The notes: generated by a model from the letters alone, not told the origin. A stretch of DNA of 64,000 bases from Odontocerum albicorne (GCA_949825065.1 OX463866.1:1689001-1753000), one strand, 5' to 3'. Numbered from the stretch's first letter, positions 49,773 through 59,915 are shown. Program-made: numbers and translations.

Positions 49773-50644
49773 TTATTTATTTTACACATGACAAGAAATA
49801 TACATCATTTGCGAAAAAAACAACAGGTTATTTAATTTGGACACACAATTTTCATGTATCTGTGTTTGTTGCCTTTCATTTGTCGTGTCCCCAGTAAACT
49901 AGGTTTTTGCCTGTAACTCACTGAGGACATATAGCATGAAAAACAAATCGATACTTCTTTCCGATTTTGGATTATATAAAACCCCGTCGCACATTCTCAT
50001 CAACCTGACAAACAGTGAGACCTAATTACGTATGTATACATCACGCGAAATCAAACTCCTCACACTTCATCACTCTAGACAGACCAAAACATTCATCCCA
50101 CAATATACTGCACACAATCATAAAATAACAAAAAAATACATATATTTATAAAAATATAAATAAAAAACAACAAAAAACACCACACTCAAGAGCTCACACA
50201 AACCTCTTCCACAAGTCATTCCTCTTGCAAGCCCAAGCACTCAAACTCCTGTCGCAATAATAACCACGCTCCGATCGACTGCCTAAACTGTTTTCCTCCC
50301 TTTACATTTATTGAATTCATAGGAGCGAAATAGGCATATTGCCTTTGGGCAAAATATATTTTAACGCTAGGGATGGTGAACATTTGATCAGTTGGCATGC
50401 GTGTCATGTGTCTCTGCTGAGTCTGCATCTTCCCTTCCTCTCGATGATAGTGCCAGAGAATAGATTTGAGATGTAAATTGGCTATGTTCAGGACCTGATA
50501 CTCCCTGAAAAGCTCCGCTGTGGGATACCGGGCAAGTTTATTAATTATTTTTATAATTAATTTCTGGGAAACCTGCAGTATGTGTTTTTGTGTTAAGGTG
50601 CATCCGCCCCCCTCCCCTCCAAACAAACTATTGTTACAAAACAA
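49773..50644 (-). mobile_element. LINE-B copy b, most complete 3' half
   Basis: Tail (aatttatttattttacacat), 3' UTR to 50215 and C-terminal coding region to 50644. Confidence 0.9.
50216..50644 (-). CDS. LINE-B RT C-terminal domain, open frame
   Basis: 142 residues: HILQVSQKLIIKIINKLARY, PTAELFREYQVLNIANLHLK, SILWHYHREEGKMQTQQRHM, IPSVKIYFAQRQYAYFAP and a WLLLRQEFECLGLQEE end. It follows the RT domain of a Jockey/CR1-type LINE. It lacks palm and endonuclease. The first residues (MFCNNSLFGGEGGG) read through a C-rich insertion, so the start is not native. The frame is intact to its stop. Confidence 0.75.
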   Translation of the reverse strand: MFCNNSLFGGEGGGCTLTQKHILQVSQKLIIKIINKLARYPTAELFREYQVLNIANLHLKSILWHYHREEGKMQTQQRHMTRMPTDQMFTIPSVKIYFAQRQYAYFAPMNSINVKGGKQFRQSIGAWLLLRQEFECLGLQEE

Positions 50645-50704
50645 TCAACTTGTGCTGTGTACAACAAAAGTATAAAAAATCATCCTCTTCCAATCAACCA
50701 GGCA

Positions 50705-50795
50705 AAGTGTTTTTATCTGGTTGGTTGGAATAGATTGCCGCCTGGCAATAACCTCGCCAGATTGTATCTAAAATGAAGCTTTAAATAAATTCTAG
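50705..50795 (+). mobile_element. LINE-A/SINE-1 tail
   Basis: tctggttggttggaatagat, tgccgcctggcaataacctc, gccagattgtat and a short taaataaa end. Only the shared tail is left. Confidence 0.7.
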
Positions 50796-50799
50796 CAGA

Positions 50800-50925
50800 T
50801 TCTGAAATTCTTTTTTAAAAATATATATTTTTTTAAATCAGTGTTCAAACGAGAATCATACGCAAAATTTTCGGATCGAGAATAGTGCGTTTTAACAACT
50901 TGGCCACAGACGTCGCGAAACGAAC
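50800..50925 (-). mobile_element. Possible SINE-1 head
   Basis: On the minus strand TGGCCAAGTTGTTAAAACGC fits a tRNA box A, and CTCGTTTGAACACTG loosely fits box B. An AT-rich body follows. Weak. Confidence 0.3.
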
Positions 50926-51392
50926 GAAACAAGACATCTGCGTGTCTCACCATTTGTAACAGTTCATTAAAAATAATAAATAATAGAAAGAGTGTCGTGT
51001 CAATGTATGTTACAAATTTTTCCTCTCTATAGAGATAAATTAAAAACCGTTCACAAGGGGTATGACATATAACTTAAGTCTCTCGCGCCGTTGTTACCTA
51101 TTTCGTACAGAAAAAAACGTATTTCGTGCCAACTCCTTGTGAATTTTTTTAAAAGTGTTTCTTCTGCTATAAAAAATAATAAAGTACATTTTAGACGTGC
51201 GCGTCGAAAAAAAAAATCGTCGATTATCATCTCGCGTGTGACGTGTGTAAATTGATCTTTATGTATTTTTAATTTTTATTTGAGGGGTACAAGAAAAAGA
51301 TGAAAGTGTAAAATCAATAAAAAGTTTATATTGAGAAATATTAATTAATTTTATTTACGGACACGTAACGTCGCTCTGTTTGGGCTTGTATG
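50926..51392. other. No gene recognised
   Basis: AT-rich with scattered CG dinucleotides. No motif found. Confidence 0.5.
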
Positions 51393-51394
51393 TA

Positions 51395-52476
51395 TTGGGT
51401 GTTAACATAAGTTGTGTCCGTTTTTTTTTTCAAATTTAAAAATGAGCACCAAAAGTAAAACAAAATGGTAAATGTTATACGTCATTCGAAAGATAATTTT
51501 CTGCCCTACAAGATATTGTGTTTGCTTTTACGTTACATATATTATTTTATTTGATTACAAGCTTTCAAAATGGAATGTCAAGTAGACGAAAGTGAGCATT
51601 TTCGACACCTTCTGTTCGCGTTCATTCGAGGGAATAAAGCTGCAAAAGCTGCTGGCGATATTTGCGAAGTGTACAATTAAGATGCTATGAATGAAAGGAC
51701 AGCTCGTTAAAAATGAGCACCAAAAGTAAAACAAAATGTTAAATGTTATACGTCATTCGAAAGAAAATTTTCTGCTCTACAAGGTATTGTGTTTGCTTTT
51801 ACGTTACATATATTATTTTATTTGATTACAAGCCTTCAAAATGGAATGTCAAGTAGACGAAAGTGAGCATTTTCGACACCTCCTTCTGTTCGCGTTTAAT
51901 CGAGGGAATAAAGCTGCTAAAGCTGCTCGCGATATTTGCGAAGTGTACGGTGAAGATGCTATGAATGAAAGGACAGATGGTAGATGGCGGTATACAGTTA
52001 TGTGACTACAATTCATCTGCTCAGACAATTCTACTGTGGTTTGAAGGGGATCTTAATGAATAATATGGTTTAAGCGGTCTTCATCGAAGTCCCTTGGTCG
52101 TCCGGAACGCTACATGTCTTTCAGGTCGAAATTCCCTTCATTGAAACGCAAAAACCATCGACGAGTTGTTTTTTAATTCATAGCATCTTCATTGTACACT
52201 TCGCAAATATCGCGAGCAGCTTTGCCAGCTTTATTCCCTCGATTGAACGCGGACAGAAGGAGGTGTCGAAAATGCTCACTTTCGTCTACTTGACATTCCA
52301 TTTTGAAGGCTTGTAATCAAATAAAATAATATATGTAACGTAAAAGCAAACACAACATCTTGTAGAGCAGAAAATTTTCTTTCGAATGACGTATAACCTT
52401 TACCATTTTGTTTTACTTTTGGTGCTCGTTTTTAAATTGAAAAAAAAAAACGGACACAACTTATGTTAACACCCAA
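51395..52476. mobile_element. Foldback mariner Mar5 with internal duplication
   Basis: Ends TTGGGTGTTAACATAAGTTG and CAACTTATGTTAACACCCAA, flanked by TA. Inside, the left arm (TIR plus transposase N-terminus, MECQVDESEHFRHLL) occurs twice in direct order (51395-51708 and 51709-51975). A third copy then follows inverted (about 52075-52476). The arms are long inverted repeats, so the unit could fold back on itself. No catalytic domain. Confidence 0.9.
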
Positions 52477-52669
52477 TATTTAAAATTAAAATAAATCTCG
52501 ATTTCAAAAATATATTTATCTTGCATAATTTTTTTATATAAATAAAATTAATAAAGAATAATTTATTATTTTATTTTACAAATAAAAAAAAAAGGATTAT
52601 TTATTTAATTTAAGCAGATTTTTTTCAATTATCTATATCAAATAATATATATATACGAGTATATGTATT
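52477..52669. other. AT-rich, no gene recognised
   Basis: Low-complexity A/T sequence. Confidence 0.6.
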
Positions 52670-54220
52670 TTTAACGGTGTTTAGAGGTTCCAGGTATAAA
52701 GTTTATATTAAAAGGTTCAAGTCTTACAGATTATATTTAAAGGTATAAATGTTACAGGTTAAGAGACTCTAGATGTTACTTCTAAGTTTAGATATTACAT
52801 TTAAAAGTTCCAGGTTTAGAGGTTTCAGGTTTCGTCGTTGTTCTGTGAAAAGCATTTTAGTAAATTCTTGCTTAAAATGTCTTTTTGATGTTATCTACAC
52901 ATGGAAAAAACATATATGTCCAAAAGTGATATGGTTTCGCTGTTATGAAAATATAAAAAGTCATATAACTTGATTTTACACTGTCTTCCGAAACTTAAAT
53001 TGCATTTATCTCAAAACTTAATATTTGGATTTAAATGCTTTTCGCAGAACAACGACGGTTTCAAGTGTCTAGGTTAAAGGGATCCAGGTTGAGAGTTTCT
53101 AGGTCAAGACGTTACCCATATACTCGTATGTTCTAGTTTTCGAGGATCCTGGTTTAGAGATTACATATAAAGATACCAAATTTACAGGTTCTAGGCTTAG
53201 AGATTTTAGATTAAGGGGATGCAGGTTCCAGGTTTAGAGGTTACATATAAAGGTCCCAGATTTACAGGTTCTAGACTTAGAGATTTTAGATTAAGGGGAT
53301 GCAGGTTCCAGGTTAAGAGGTTACATATAAAGGTCTCAGGTTAACAGATTTTAGATTTAGAGATTTTAGATGAAGGGGATGCAGTTTCCTGGTTAAGAGG
53401 TTACATATTAAGGTCCCAGGTTAACAGGTTTTAGATTTAGAGATTTTAGATTAAGGGGATGCTGGTTCCAGGTTTAGAGGTTACACACAAAGGTCCCAGG
53501 TTTACAGTTTCTAGGTTTAGAGATTTAAGAGGAGGCATCTTTCAGGTTTAGATATTACATATAAAGGTTTTACAGTCTGGTTTTCACTTAGGGCCTATAA
53601 AAACATATTTCTGGTTGGTTGGAAGAGATTGCCACATGGTAATAAACTCGCCAGGTTAAAAAAAAGATAAAGGTCTCAGGTTTACAGGTTTTAGATTTAG
53701 AAATTTAAGATTAAAGGGATGCAGGTTACAGGTTTAGAGGTTACTTATAAAGATTCCAGGTTTTTAAGTTCTTGGTTTAAGTATAACAAGTTTAAATACA
53801 CATAAACTTACAGGTTTAGAGGTTCAGATTTACAGGTTCTAGGTTAGGCGGACTCAGGTTAAGAGGTTCTAAGTTGAAAGGTTATATATAAAGATTCCAG
53901 GTTTAGATATTTTAGATTTAAAGGCTACATTAAGAGGTTCTATGTTCATCGGTTACAGTTACAGTTTATACAAGATAGATAGAACGTTTTAAGTTTGAAA
54001 CATTATAGATTCCATGTTGAGAGGATCTAAGTTTAGAGGTTGCATATAAAGATTAAAGGTTTATATGTTCCAGGTTGATAGGATCTAAGTTTAGCGATTA
54101 CATATAAAGTTTCTTAGTTTACAGGTTCCAGGTTGAGAGGATCTAAATGTAGAGGTTGCATATAAATATTCTAGGTATACAGGTTCCAGGTTGAGAGACT
54201 GTAAATTAAGTACAGTAAAA
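52670..54220. repeat. Degenerate minisatellite of AGGTTYYAGGTTTAGAGG-like words
   Basis: About 1.5 kb built of short words such as ccaggtttagaggtt, gttctaggttta and agagattttagatt. The order is highest between 53140 and 53580, where ttaaggggat recurs every 80 bp (53211, 53291, 53371, 53451 and 53531). Elsewhere it is a disordered mix. The TTAGAGG words only loosely resemble the insect telomere motif TTAGG. Confidence 0.85.
53573..53665 (+). mobile_element. SINE-1 3' part inside the minisatellite
   Basis: cagtctggttttcacttagg, gcctataaaaacatatttct, ggttggttggaagagattgc and ctcgccagg followed by an A-run. The head is missing. It sits precisely in the array, which resumes on the right. Confidence 0.85.
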
Positions 54221-54229
54221 GTTTTTAAA

Positions 54230-54560
54230 GAATTTTGATATATGGGTGTGGAACGTTCTTGGGTGAGGAAAAATACTGAAAAAACTAGAATAAATATTGT
54301 AGAAATACGTGCACTGAAAAGAACATATGGAATGACAATGTATGACAGAATACGATGTGAAGTAGGTAGGGATGAATGTGAACGTAAGGCTGATGTGTTG
54401 TATAAGACGAAAAAGAGAGATCTACGATGATTTGGACATGTAGAACGATTAAATGAAGAAAGACTATGAAAATAAATATACAGTGCAAATGTAAGTGAAT
54501 GGTGTGGTAGAGGAAGAGCAAGGAAAGTATGGTTAGATCAAGTGAATTATATTTTGAATG
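54230..54560 (+). pseudogene. RTE-H related C-terminal fragment
   Basis: YGCERSWVRKN-like start, then EIRALKRTYGMTMYDRIRCE, DECERKADVLYKTKKRDLR, stop, FGHVERLNEERL and GRARKVWLDQVNYIL. Parallel to 37531/40931. Several stops. It leads into the 191-bp array, which is derived from its end. Confidence 0.8.
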
Positions 54561-55133
54561 AAGGAAATTTAAAAATTCATGATTGTAAAAGAGACGATAA
54601 TAGCTGTGTATTGCGATAGGAAACTCTGGTACTCTCTCATTTCTGCCTACTTCGATAGGGAAACATTGTGATGGTATGCATGCAAGTATGTCAGATATAG
54701 TAACTAACGTTTCTGCATGCTTTTTATAAGTACTTTATAAGCCTGTATTTTAAGGAAATTTAAAAATTCATGATTGTAGAAGAGGCGATAATAGCTGTGT
54801 ATTGCGATAGGAAACTCTGGTACTCTCTCATTTCTGCCTACTTCGATACGGAAACATTGTGATGGTATGCATGCAAGTATGTCAGATATAGTAACTAACG
54901 TTTCTGCATGCTTTTTATGAGTACTTTATAAGCCTGTATTTTAAGGAAATTTAAAAATTCATGATTGTAGAAGAGGCGAAAATAGCTGTGTATTGCGATA
55001 TGAAACTCTGGCACTCTCTCATTTCTGCCTACTTCGATAGGGAAACATTGTGATAGTATGCATACAAGTATGTCTGATACAGTAACTAACGTTTATTCAT
55101 GATTTTTTTGTTTACTTTATAAGCCTATATTTT
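54561..55133. repeat. 3 x 191-bp tandem array of an RTE-H 3' end
   Basis: aaggaaatttaaaaattcat starts at 54561, 54752 and 54943. The unit covers the last codons (AYFDRE-like block) and 3' UTR of the RTE-H relative. Confidence 0.95.
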
Positions 55134-55464
55134 ATTTATATTTTTTTTTAGAGAAAATCGTAATTTTTATTTCTACACTTCATTTTTTGTGCTAATAATA
55201 ATATCATAAGCGAGAAATTGGTCTGCGCTTCTGAAGAAATTAAGGAAAATTTATTACCGAATTATGTATGCATATAAAAAAAAAGATTATATTATATGCA
55301 AAGCATTGCAACAATTTGATTTAACTAAAGTTTCTAATGCACGATCATAAAAAAAAGCAAGTGAAACTGTACCAATTGACAAAGAAATAAAATATTTCTA
55401 ATTAATTCGTTCGTTGCTGGGCCTCGTAGTCGAGGATCCCCTCGCCATTCCAAAGTCAATTGGA
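55134..55464. other. AT-rich, no gene recognised
   Basis: No motif seen. Confidence 0.5.
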
Positions 55465-55935
55465 AAGTAAAGTTTCTTCTTCTTCTTGGTCTAGGTCGTA
55501 TGACCTGTTTGTGACAGTGGGCTGTCCTGGGATGATGACGTCCAGCTGTCCTTTCACCTTTTCGGCGGCCTTCCTGGTAATCTCCTGCTGCTAGGGTTTT
55601 CAGTCTTAGCAATGTTCGCAAGTCTCGTATCCTCCATGCGGTCTACATGATCCCTCCAGTAGCACCTTCTGCTTCTTTCCCACCTCACTATGTCTTCAAC
55701 ATCACATATAAACTTTATCATCTCATTTCTGATCCAATCTCTAAGAGTTCTGCCTGTGATGGAGCGTAGGGTTCTCATTTCCGCCACTCGGAGAAAGTTT
55801 TTTGTCCTGTTGCTATCGGCTCTCACTTCTATCCCTTATGCCATGATGGGGTGGAAGCATGTCTTATATATCCTGACCTTACTTTCGGTTAGCATGTGTT
55901 TGTTTCTCCATATAGTGTCCGGCTGGCAGCCAGGA
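55465..55935 (-). pseudogene. RTE-F diverged copy
   Basis: Minus strand: YGIEVRADSNRTKNFLRVAE, MRTLRSITGRTLRDWIRNEM, DVEDIVRWERSRRCYWRDHV, DRMEDTRLANIAKTE and GRPPKR, with a short (AAG)n tail at 55478. Same region as 47431-47849 with about half the residues changed, so a separate subfamily or an older copy. Confidence 0.8.
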
Positions 55936-55944
55936 AAGTAAAGC

Positions 55945-56235
55945 TCTGTCGTTGAATCTTTTTATGTATTCTCTTTGAGTAAGTGAGCTGTAGGATACTA
56001 GCAAACTCACTGTGGCCACACCGCTGTACTGGATCCGATGGCACACTGAAGTCAGACGATCGGAGTACATCGACATGTTTTTAGAATAGATATGACCGAA
56101 GTTATAGGTATCTTTATACCCCCGAACACTAGGCAGGTAAAACGCCTGTGTTAATTTGAGAGAGTAGCAAAGTGCATAGTTCGAACCGGTGACATTTCAC
56201 ACGGAATTCCGTTGCGTTACCACGCAGCCACGCGC
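55945..56235 (-). mobile_element. SINE-2 copy 3
   Basis: Minus strand: GCGTGGTAACGCAACGGAAT (box A region), CACCGGTTCGAACTATGC (box B), then GTGTTCGGGGGTATAAAGAT and GTGCCATCGGATCCAGTACA. The most complete SINE-2 here. Confidence 0.75.
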
Positions 56236-56390
56236 CAGTTTTAATTACATTGTACGTGATAAACCAATAAAATGAAATCTGTTGAAAATGTTGGTATATA
56301 ACAACTGTTATATATTCAAACCTGGATTGCTAAGCCAATCAAATTTACAAATAATTCGTAATCAAATATTACATTGAGACTCAAACGATT

Positions 56391-56930
56391 AAGGCTAAGG
56401 CTACACCAAAGTGCTTCGCTAGGTGCTAAACTAGGTACTATGTGACTAATAGACTAGGTGACTTCGTGCTTGGCCACATCAAAGTGCTTCGCACAAATTC
56501 ATTTCACATTTGGGAGCGGTTGAGTCAACAAACGATGTCACTCTCAAAACTAACCAATTTCATTTCGACTATTTTATACCATCTTTATTTACTTCCTGTG
56601 CAACTTCATTCCAAAGTGATTTTATTACAGGTACATGTTTGTATAATTTGCTCGATGGGTTCCACAAAGGCTCCCTTTTATACACAGCTGTTATTAAAAC
56701 TTCCGCCATCTTGTAAAATCACTTGGTGACACAATAAAATTAACCAACACGTCTGTTCACTAGGAGACTCACTAGGTGACTAATGGTCATGTAGTATGGC
56801 GCGAAGCGTGCAGTGTTGCTATTACGATAGTATGCGGTGCGTTGGTTCGCTAGGATATGTCGCCTAACTCGCAGCGTAGCTCTAAGCACCAAGCGAGGCT
56901 CCTACCTGTGTGGCCTAGGCCTAAGTATTT
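56391..56930 (-). mobile_element. PIF/Harbinger-like element with MADF fragment
   Basis: Imperfect inverted ends TTAAGGCTAAGGCTACACC and GTGTGGCCTAGGCCTAA, with TTA-like target sites, and gcttcgctaggtgc / gcaccaagcgaggc subterminal inversions. PIF/Harbinger elements often carry a second gene with a Myb/MADF domain; a piece of such a gene is present. No DDE transposase. Confidence 0.65.
56569..56709 (-). CDS. MADF-type DNA-binding domain, 46-aa fragment
   Basis: MAEVLITAVYKREPLWNPSS, then KLYKHVPVIKSLWNEVAQEV, fits the start of the MADF (Adf-1-like) domain: LI-x-VY-x-x-x-LW, a lysine-rich segment, then W-x-x-VA. The frame stops at 46 residues, about half a MADF domain. In Harbinger systems this protein binds element ends and helps import transposase. 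The fragment alone is unlikely to do so. Confidence 0.6.
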   Translation of the reverse strand: MAEVLITAVYKREPLWNPSSKLYKHVPVIKSLWNEVAQEVNKDGIK

Positions 56931-56964
56931 TGTAAAGCTTAATGCTCCTGTTGAAGACCTTCAA

Positions 56965-57095
56965 TGTCTTACTTGTTAAAACGTCTATCTTACAGCCCTG
57001 GGGTTGTGGGTTTGATTCCCGTTGAAACCCTGATTTTTTAAAAGGGATTCCAGTCTTATTTTTACTAAAGATATATTTTTATCCAAATAAAGAAC
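56965..57095 (+). mobile_element. SINE-1 5' part
   Basis: gtcttacttgttaaaacgtc (box A region), gttgtgggtttgattcccgt (box B) and the body tttaaaagggattccagtct. Truncated before the LINE-like tail. Confidence 0.7.
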
Positions 57096-57109
57096 AATCA
57101 TATCAGAAG

Positions 57110-57216
57110 GCACTGAACAGGTTGAACGTGAGAAATAGACGTCAAATTCACATACTATCTCTATTGTATACTATCCTTATCTGTCCCTCCACTCCCTGTT
57201 ATCTCTTTTTTTTAAA
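57110..57216 (+). mobile_element. LINE-A internal fragment
   Basis: tcagaaggcactgaacaggt, then gacgtcaaattcacatacta, matches the coding part of LINE-A (HITSYQKALN region). Only 107 bp. Confidence 0.75.
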
Positions 57217-57618
57217 TGAATTTATCAATCGCAGTAAATAAAATAAATTGACGAATTCCTGATAGTGTGATTTGTATTTCAAGTTAAAAATTTATTTAAA
57301 AAAAAAACTTTCGTGGAGTTCAACACTCAAGAGTGGTCAAGATTCAACAATTGAAAAAAGGTAAGTGACTGATTTTTATTTTTAAAACAACAATATGTCT
57401 TCTTTTTTGGCTGTTTCAATTATCCGCATAATTAATCCGTACCACACAAGTCTTAGTATAAGTCTTAGTGTAAATGGAGTACCACACAAGTCTTAGTTTA
57501 GTGAAAACCTTAAATTTAGTATTGAGACAGATTTTTTTTAATAAAATTTTATCAAAAGGCACTAACTATAATATAACAGAACATCGACAAACCGTGAGTG
57601 ATAAGAAATAGTGTAAAT
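57217..57618. other. No gene recognised
   Basis: AT-rich. A caattgaaaaaaggtaagtg splice-donor-like word and two copies of taccacacaagtcttagt (57451 and 57481) are the only features. Confidence 0.4.
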
Positions 57619-57679
57619 AAAAGGTCTTTCAAATTGAGCGGTTTTTTTAAATTCAATTTTTTTTAAATTCTTGAATAAA

Positions 57680-58468
57680 TTTTACTCGTACAATCTCTGC
57701 TCTTTCCGATTCTGGACTATGCGGACGTATGTTACTTGGATGTTACAGAGGAACAGCTTGACAAATTACAGCGTCTTCTAAATGTGTGTCTAAGATTAAT
57801 TTTCAACCTACGTAAGTACGATCATATAACTTCATACCAGAAGGCATTGAACTGGTTGAATGTTAGAAATAGACACCAAATTCACATACTGTCTCTATTG
57901 TATAATATCCTTAACTGTCCCGCCGTACCCTCTTATGTCGCCGAAAATTTTCAGCGTCTTTCCAATCATGGATAAGCGCTACGCTCAAACAGAGATTGTT
58001 TATTGGCCTTTCCAGTTCACCGCTCCTCTTTCTTTACGTCGTCCTTTACTGTCCATGCAGTGAGACTCTGGAATCAGTTACAAACCAATATGAGACTCGC
58101 TCCGTCCTTGGCGCGCTTTAAGAAGCGACTGAAAAAACTCTTAATTTTTAGTCAGTAAAATAACGTGTTTCATTCCTGATTTTTCTTTTCCTTTCCTCTC
58201 CACCATCCTTTCTTTTCCTTTTGATTGATAATATCTCACTTTATATGAAAAATAATGTTCGGATGATTGTCCATCTTTGTGGGGTTCGTGGGCATGTGCT
58301 CATATATATGTTTATGGATTTCGTAGGGATGGATAGTCATTTGAATGATTTATGCGACCACGTAACTTGCTTCATTTACTTTTGTCTGGTTGGTTGGAAG
58401 AGATTGCCGCCTGGCAATAAGCCCGCCAGATTGTATTCCAATAAAAGTGTTAAATAAATAAATAAATA
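57680..58468 (+). mobile_element. LINE-A copy E, inserted in Tc-D
   Basis: 5'-truncated copy with both borders defined by the Tc-D target. Coding region: DVTEEQLDKLQRLLNVCLRL, IFNLRKYDHITSYQKALNWL, RNRHQIHILSLLYNILNCPA. Then come the VRLWNQL-type block in other frames, the 3' UTR, SINE-shared tail and an (AATA)n run that merges with the target aataaa. Confidence 0.95.
57736..57975 (+). CDS. LINE-A RT C-terminal remnant, open 79 codons
   Basis: TEEQLDKLQRLLNVCLRLIF, then QKALNWLNVRNRHQIHI and SYVAENFQRLSNHG. This is the LEKLQRxQNxCLRxI region after the RT thumb in Jockey-like LINEs. Homology continues upstream of the Met (LDYADVCYL) and downstream in another frame, so this is a fragment of a dead ORF. 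Confidence 0.7.
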   Translation: MDVTEEQLDKLQRLLNVCLRLIFNLRKYDHITSYQKALNWLNVRNRHQIHILSLLYNILNCPAVPSYVAENFQRLSNHG

Positions 58469-58634
58469 AATAAAACACACAATTTGCTTTGATTTCAAAA
58501 ATCTTTTTATTGGTCATTGAAGTATAATGTATGACATTTAAACACAAAAAACAATATCCGCCAAATGTCCACCTCCGCAGATGTCCACTCTTTCTGTCAA
58601 AAATTTCGATGACATTTTGGCATAATTGCGGTTT

Positions 58635-58983
58635 TAACTTTATCACGTTAATCTTATTTGTCACGGATTGGGATAAAATGTTTTAATACCAACCGCGAAG
58701 TAAAGTAGCGAAGTCTGTCCATTTATTTATTAAAAAATTTTGCATACCCTAAAATGACGAAAATCTAGATAAAAGCGATATTTGACACAGTCTTACAATA
58801 AAAACTTTATTGCATTCAATGTCAACATAAAATACACAAACTTCTCATAAATTAAAAAAAATAAGTATGAAGCTTGAAATTCCGGACAGAATTCAACTTT
58901 AATTGAAATTTGATTTTATCTAAAAGAGTTGAAATATTTCAAAATACATATTGACAAAATTAACCATAGATTTTTTATATAAT
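58635..58983. other. No gene recognised
   Basis: AT-rich. The last 20 bp (aatcaaaaatcggaaagaag) are LINE-B sequence, out of their usual order. Confidence 0.5.
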
Positions 58984-59545
58984 CAAAAATCGGAAAGAAG
59001 TATGGTCTGTCTGGAATGATGGTCTGTCCGGAATGATGGTCTGTCCGGAATGATGGTCTGTCCGGAGTGATGGTCTGTCCGGAGTGATGGTCTGTCCGGA
59101 GTGATGGTCTGTCCGGAGTGATGGCCTGTCCGGAGTGATGGTCTGTCCGGAGTGATGGTCTGTCCAGAGTGATGGTCTGTCCGGAGTGATGGGCTGTCCG
59201 GAGTGATGGTCTGTCCGGAGTTATGGTATGTCTGGAGTGATGGTCTGTCTGGAGTGATGGTCTGTCCGGAGTTATGGTAAGTCCGGAGTGATGGTTTCCG
59301 AAATGATGGACTGTCCGGAGTGATGGTCTGTCCGGAGTGATGTTCTGTCCGGAGTGATGTTATGTCCGGAGTGATGTTCTGTCCGGAGTGATGTTCTGTC
59401 CGGAGTGATGTTCTGTCCGGAGTGATGGTCTGTCCGGAGTGATGGTCTGCCTGGAGTGATGGTCTGTCTGGAGTGATGGCCTGTCTGGAGTTATGGTCTG
59501 TCCGGAGTGATGGTCTGTCTGGAGTGATGTTCTGTCTGGAGTGAT
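58984..59545. repeat. 17-bp minisatellite, about 32 copies, from LINE-B
   Basis: ggtctgtccggagtgat repeats with small variants (tctgg, ttatgg, gcctg). The unit is the LINE-B 3' UTR word ggtctgtctggagtgatgaa, still present once in normal context at the right edge (59523-59546) and in other copies (35800, 63960). The LINE-B word aaaatcggaaagaagtat flanks both ends of the unit. Confidence 0.95.
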
Positions 59546-59838
59546 GAAGTATGAGGAGTTTGATTTCGCGTGATGTATACATATGTAATTGAGTGTCACT
59601 GTTTGTCAGGTTGATGAGAATGTGCAACGTCATTTTATATAATCCAAAATCGGAAAGAAGTATCGATTTATTTTTTCATGCTATATGTCCTCAGTGAGAT
59701 ACAGGCAAAGCCTAGTTTACTGGGGATTCGACAAATGAAAGGCAACAAACCCAGATCCATTAAAATTGTGTGCCCAAATTAAATTACTTGTTGTTTTTTT
59801 CACAAATGATGTATATTTCTTGTCATGTGTAAAATAAA
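59546..59838 (+). mobile_element. LINE-B copy f, 3' UTR
   Basis: gaggagtttgatttcgcgtg, ataatccaaaatcggaaaga, gcaacaaacccagatccatt, ending gtgtaaaataaataaattg. Complete 3' end, plus strand. Confidence 0.9.
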
Positions 59839-59915
59839 TAAATTGATTAGGTTATCAATATGGACATTGTATGGTATGGCTTGGCTACTTACATATATAT
59901 GTACGCAGTGTCTCT
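59839..59915. repeat. LINE-B flank shared with 49695-49772
   Basis: gattaggttatcaatatgga, then attgtatggtatggcttggc, is the reverse complement of the flank at 49721-49772 and extends to gtacgc. The similarity lies outside LINE-B. Confidence 0.8.

Larger units (their letters stand above)
57619..58634 (-). mobile_element. Tc-D copy 3, split by LINE-A
   Basis: 57619-57679 (ggtctttcaaattgagcggt end) and 58469-58634 (aatatccgccaaatgtccac region) join at aataaa/acacacaatt exactly as in copy 2 at 29105. Truncated at about 58634. Confidence 0.85.

Noticed and set aside
52670..54220. Interstitial telomere array
   Set aside because: The words are TTAGAGG/AGGTTT-like and highly irregular; perfect TTAGG runs are absent, so telomeric origin is not supported.
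58983..59633. 216-residue TPDRPSLRTDHHSGQ-repeat ORF
   Set aside because: It is the minus strand of the 17-bp LINE-B minisatellite; the 17-bp period lets frames rotate without stops, so openness is not evidence of coding.
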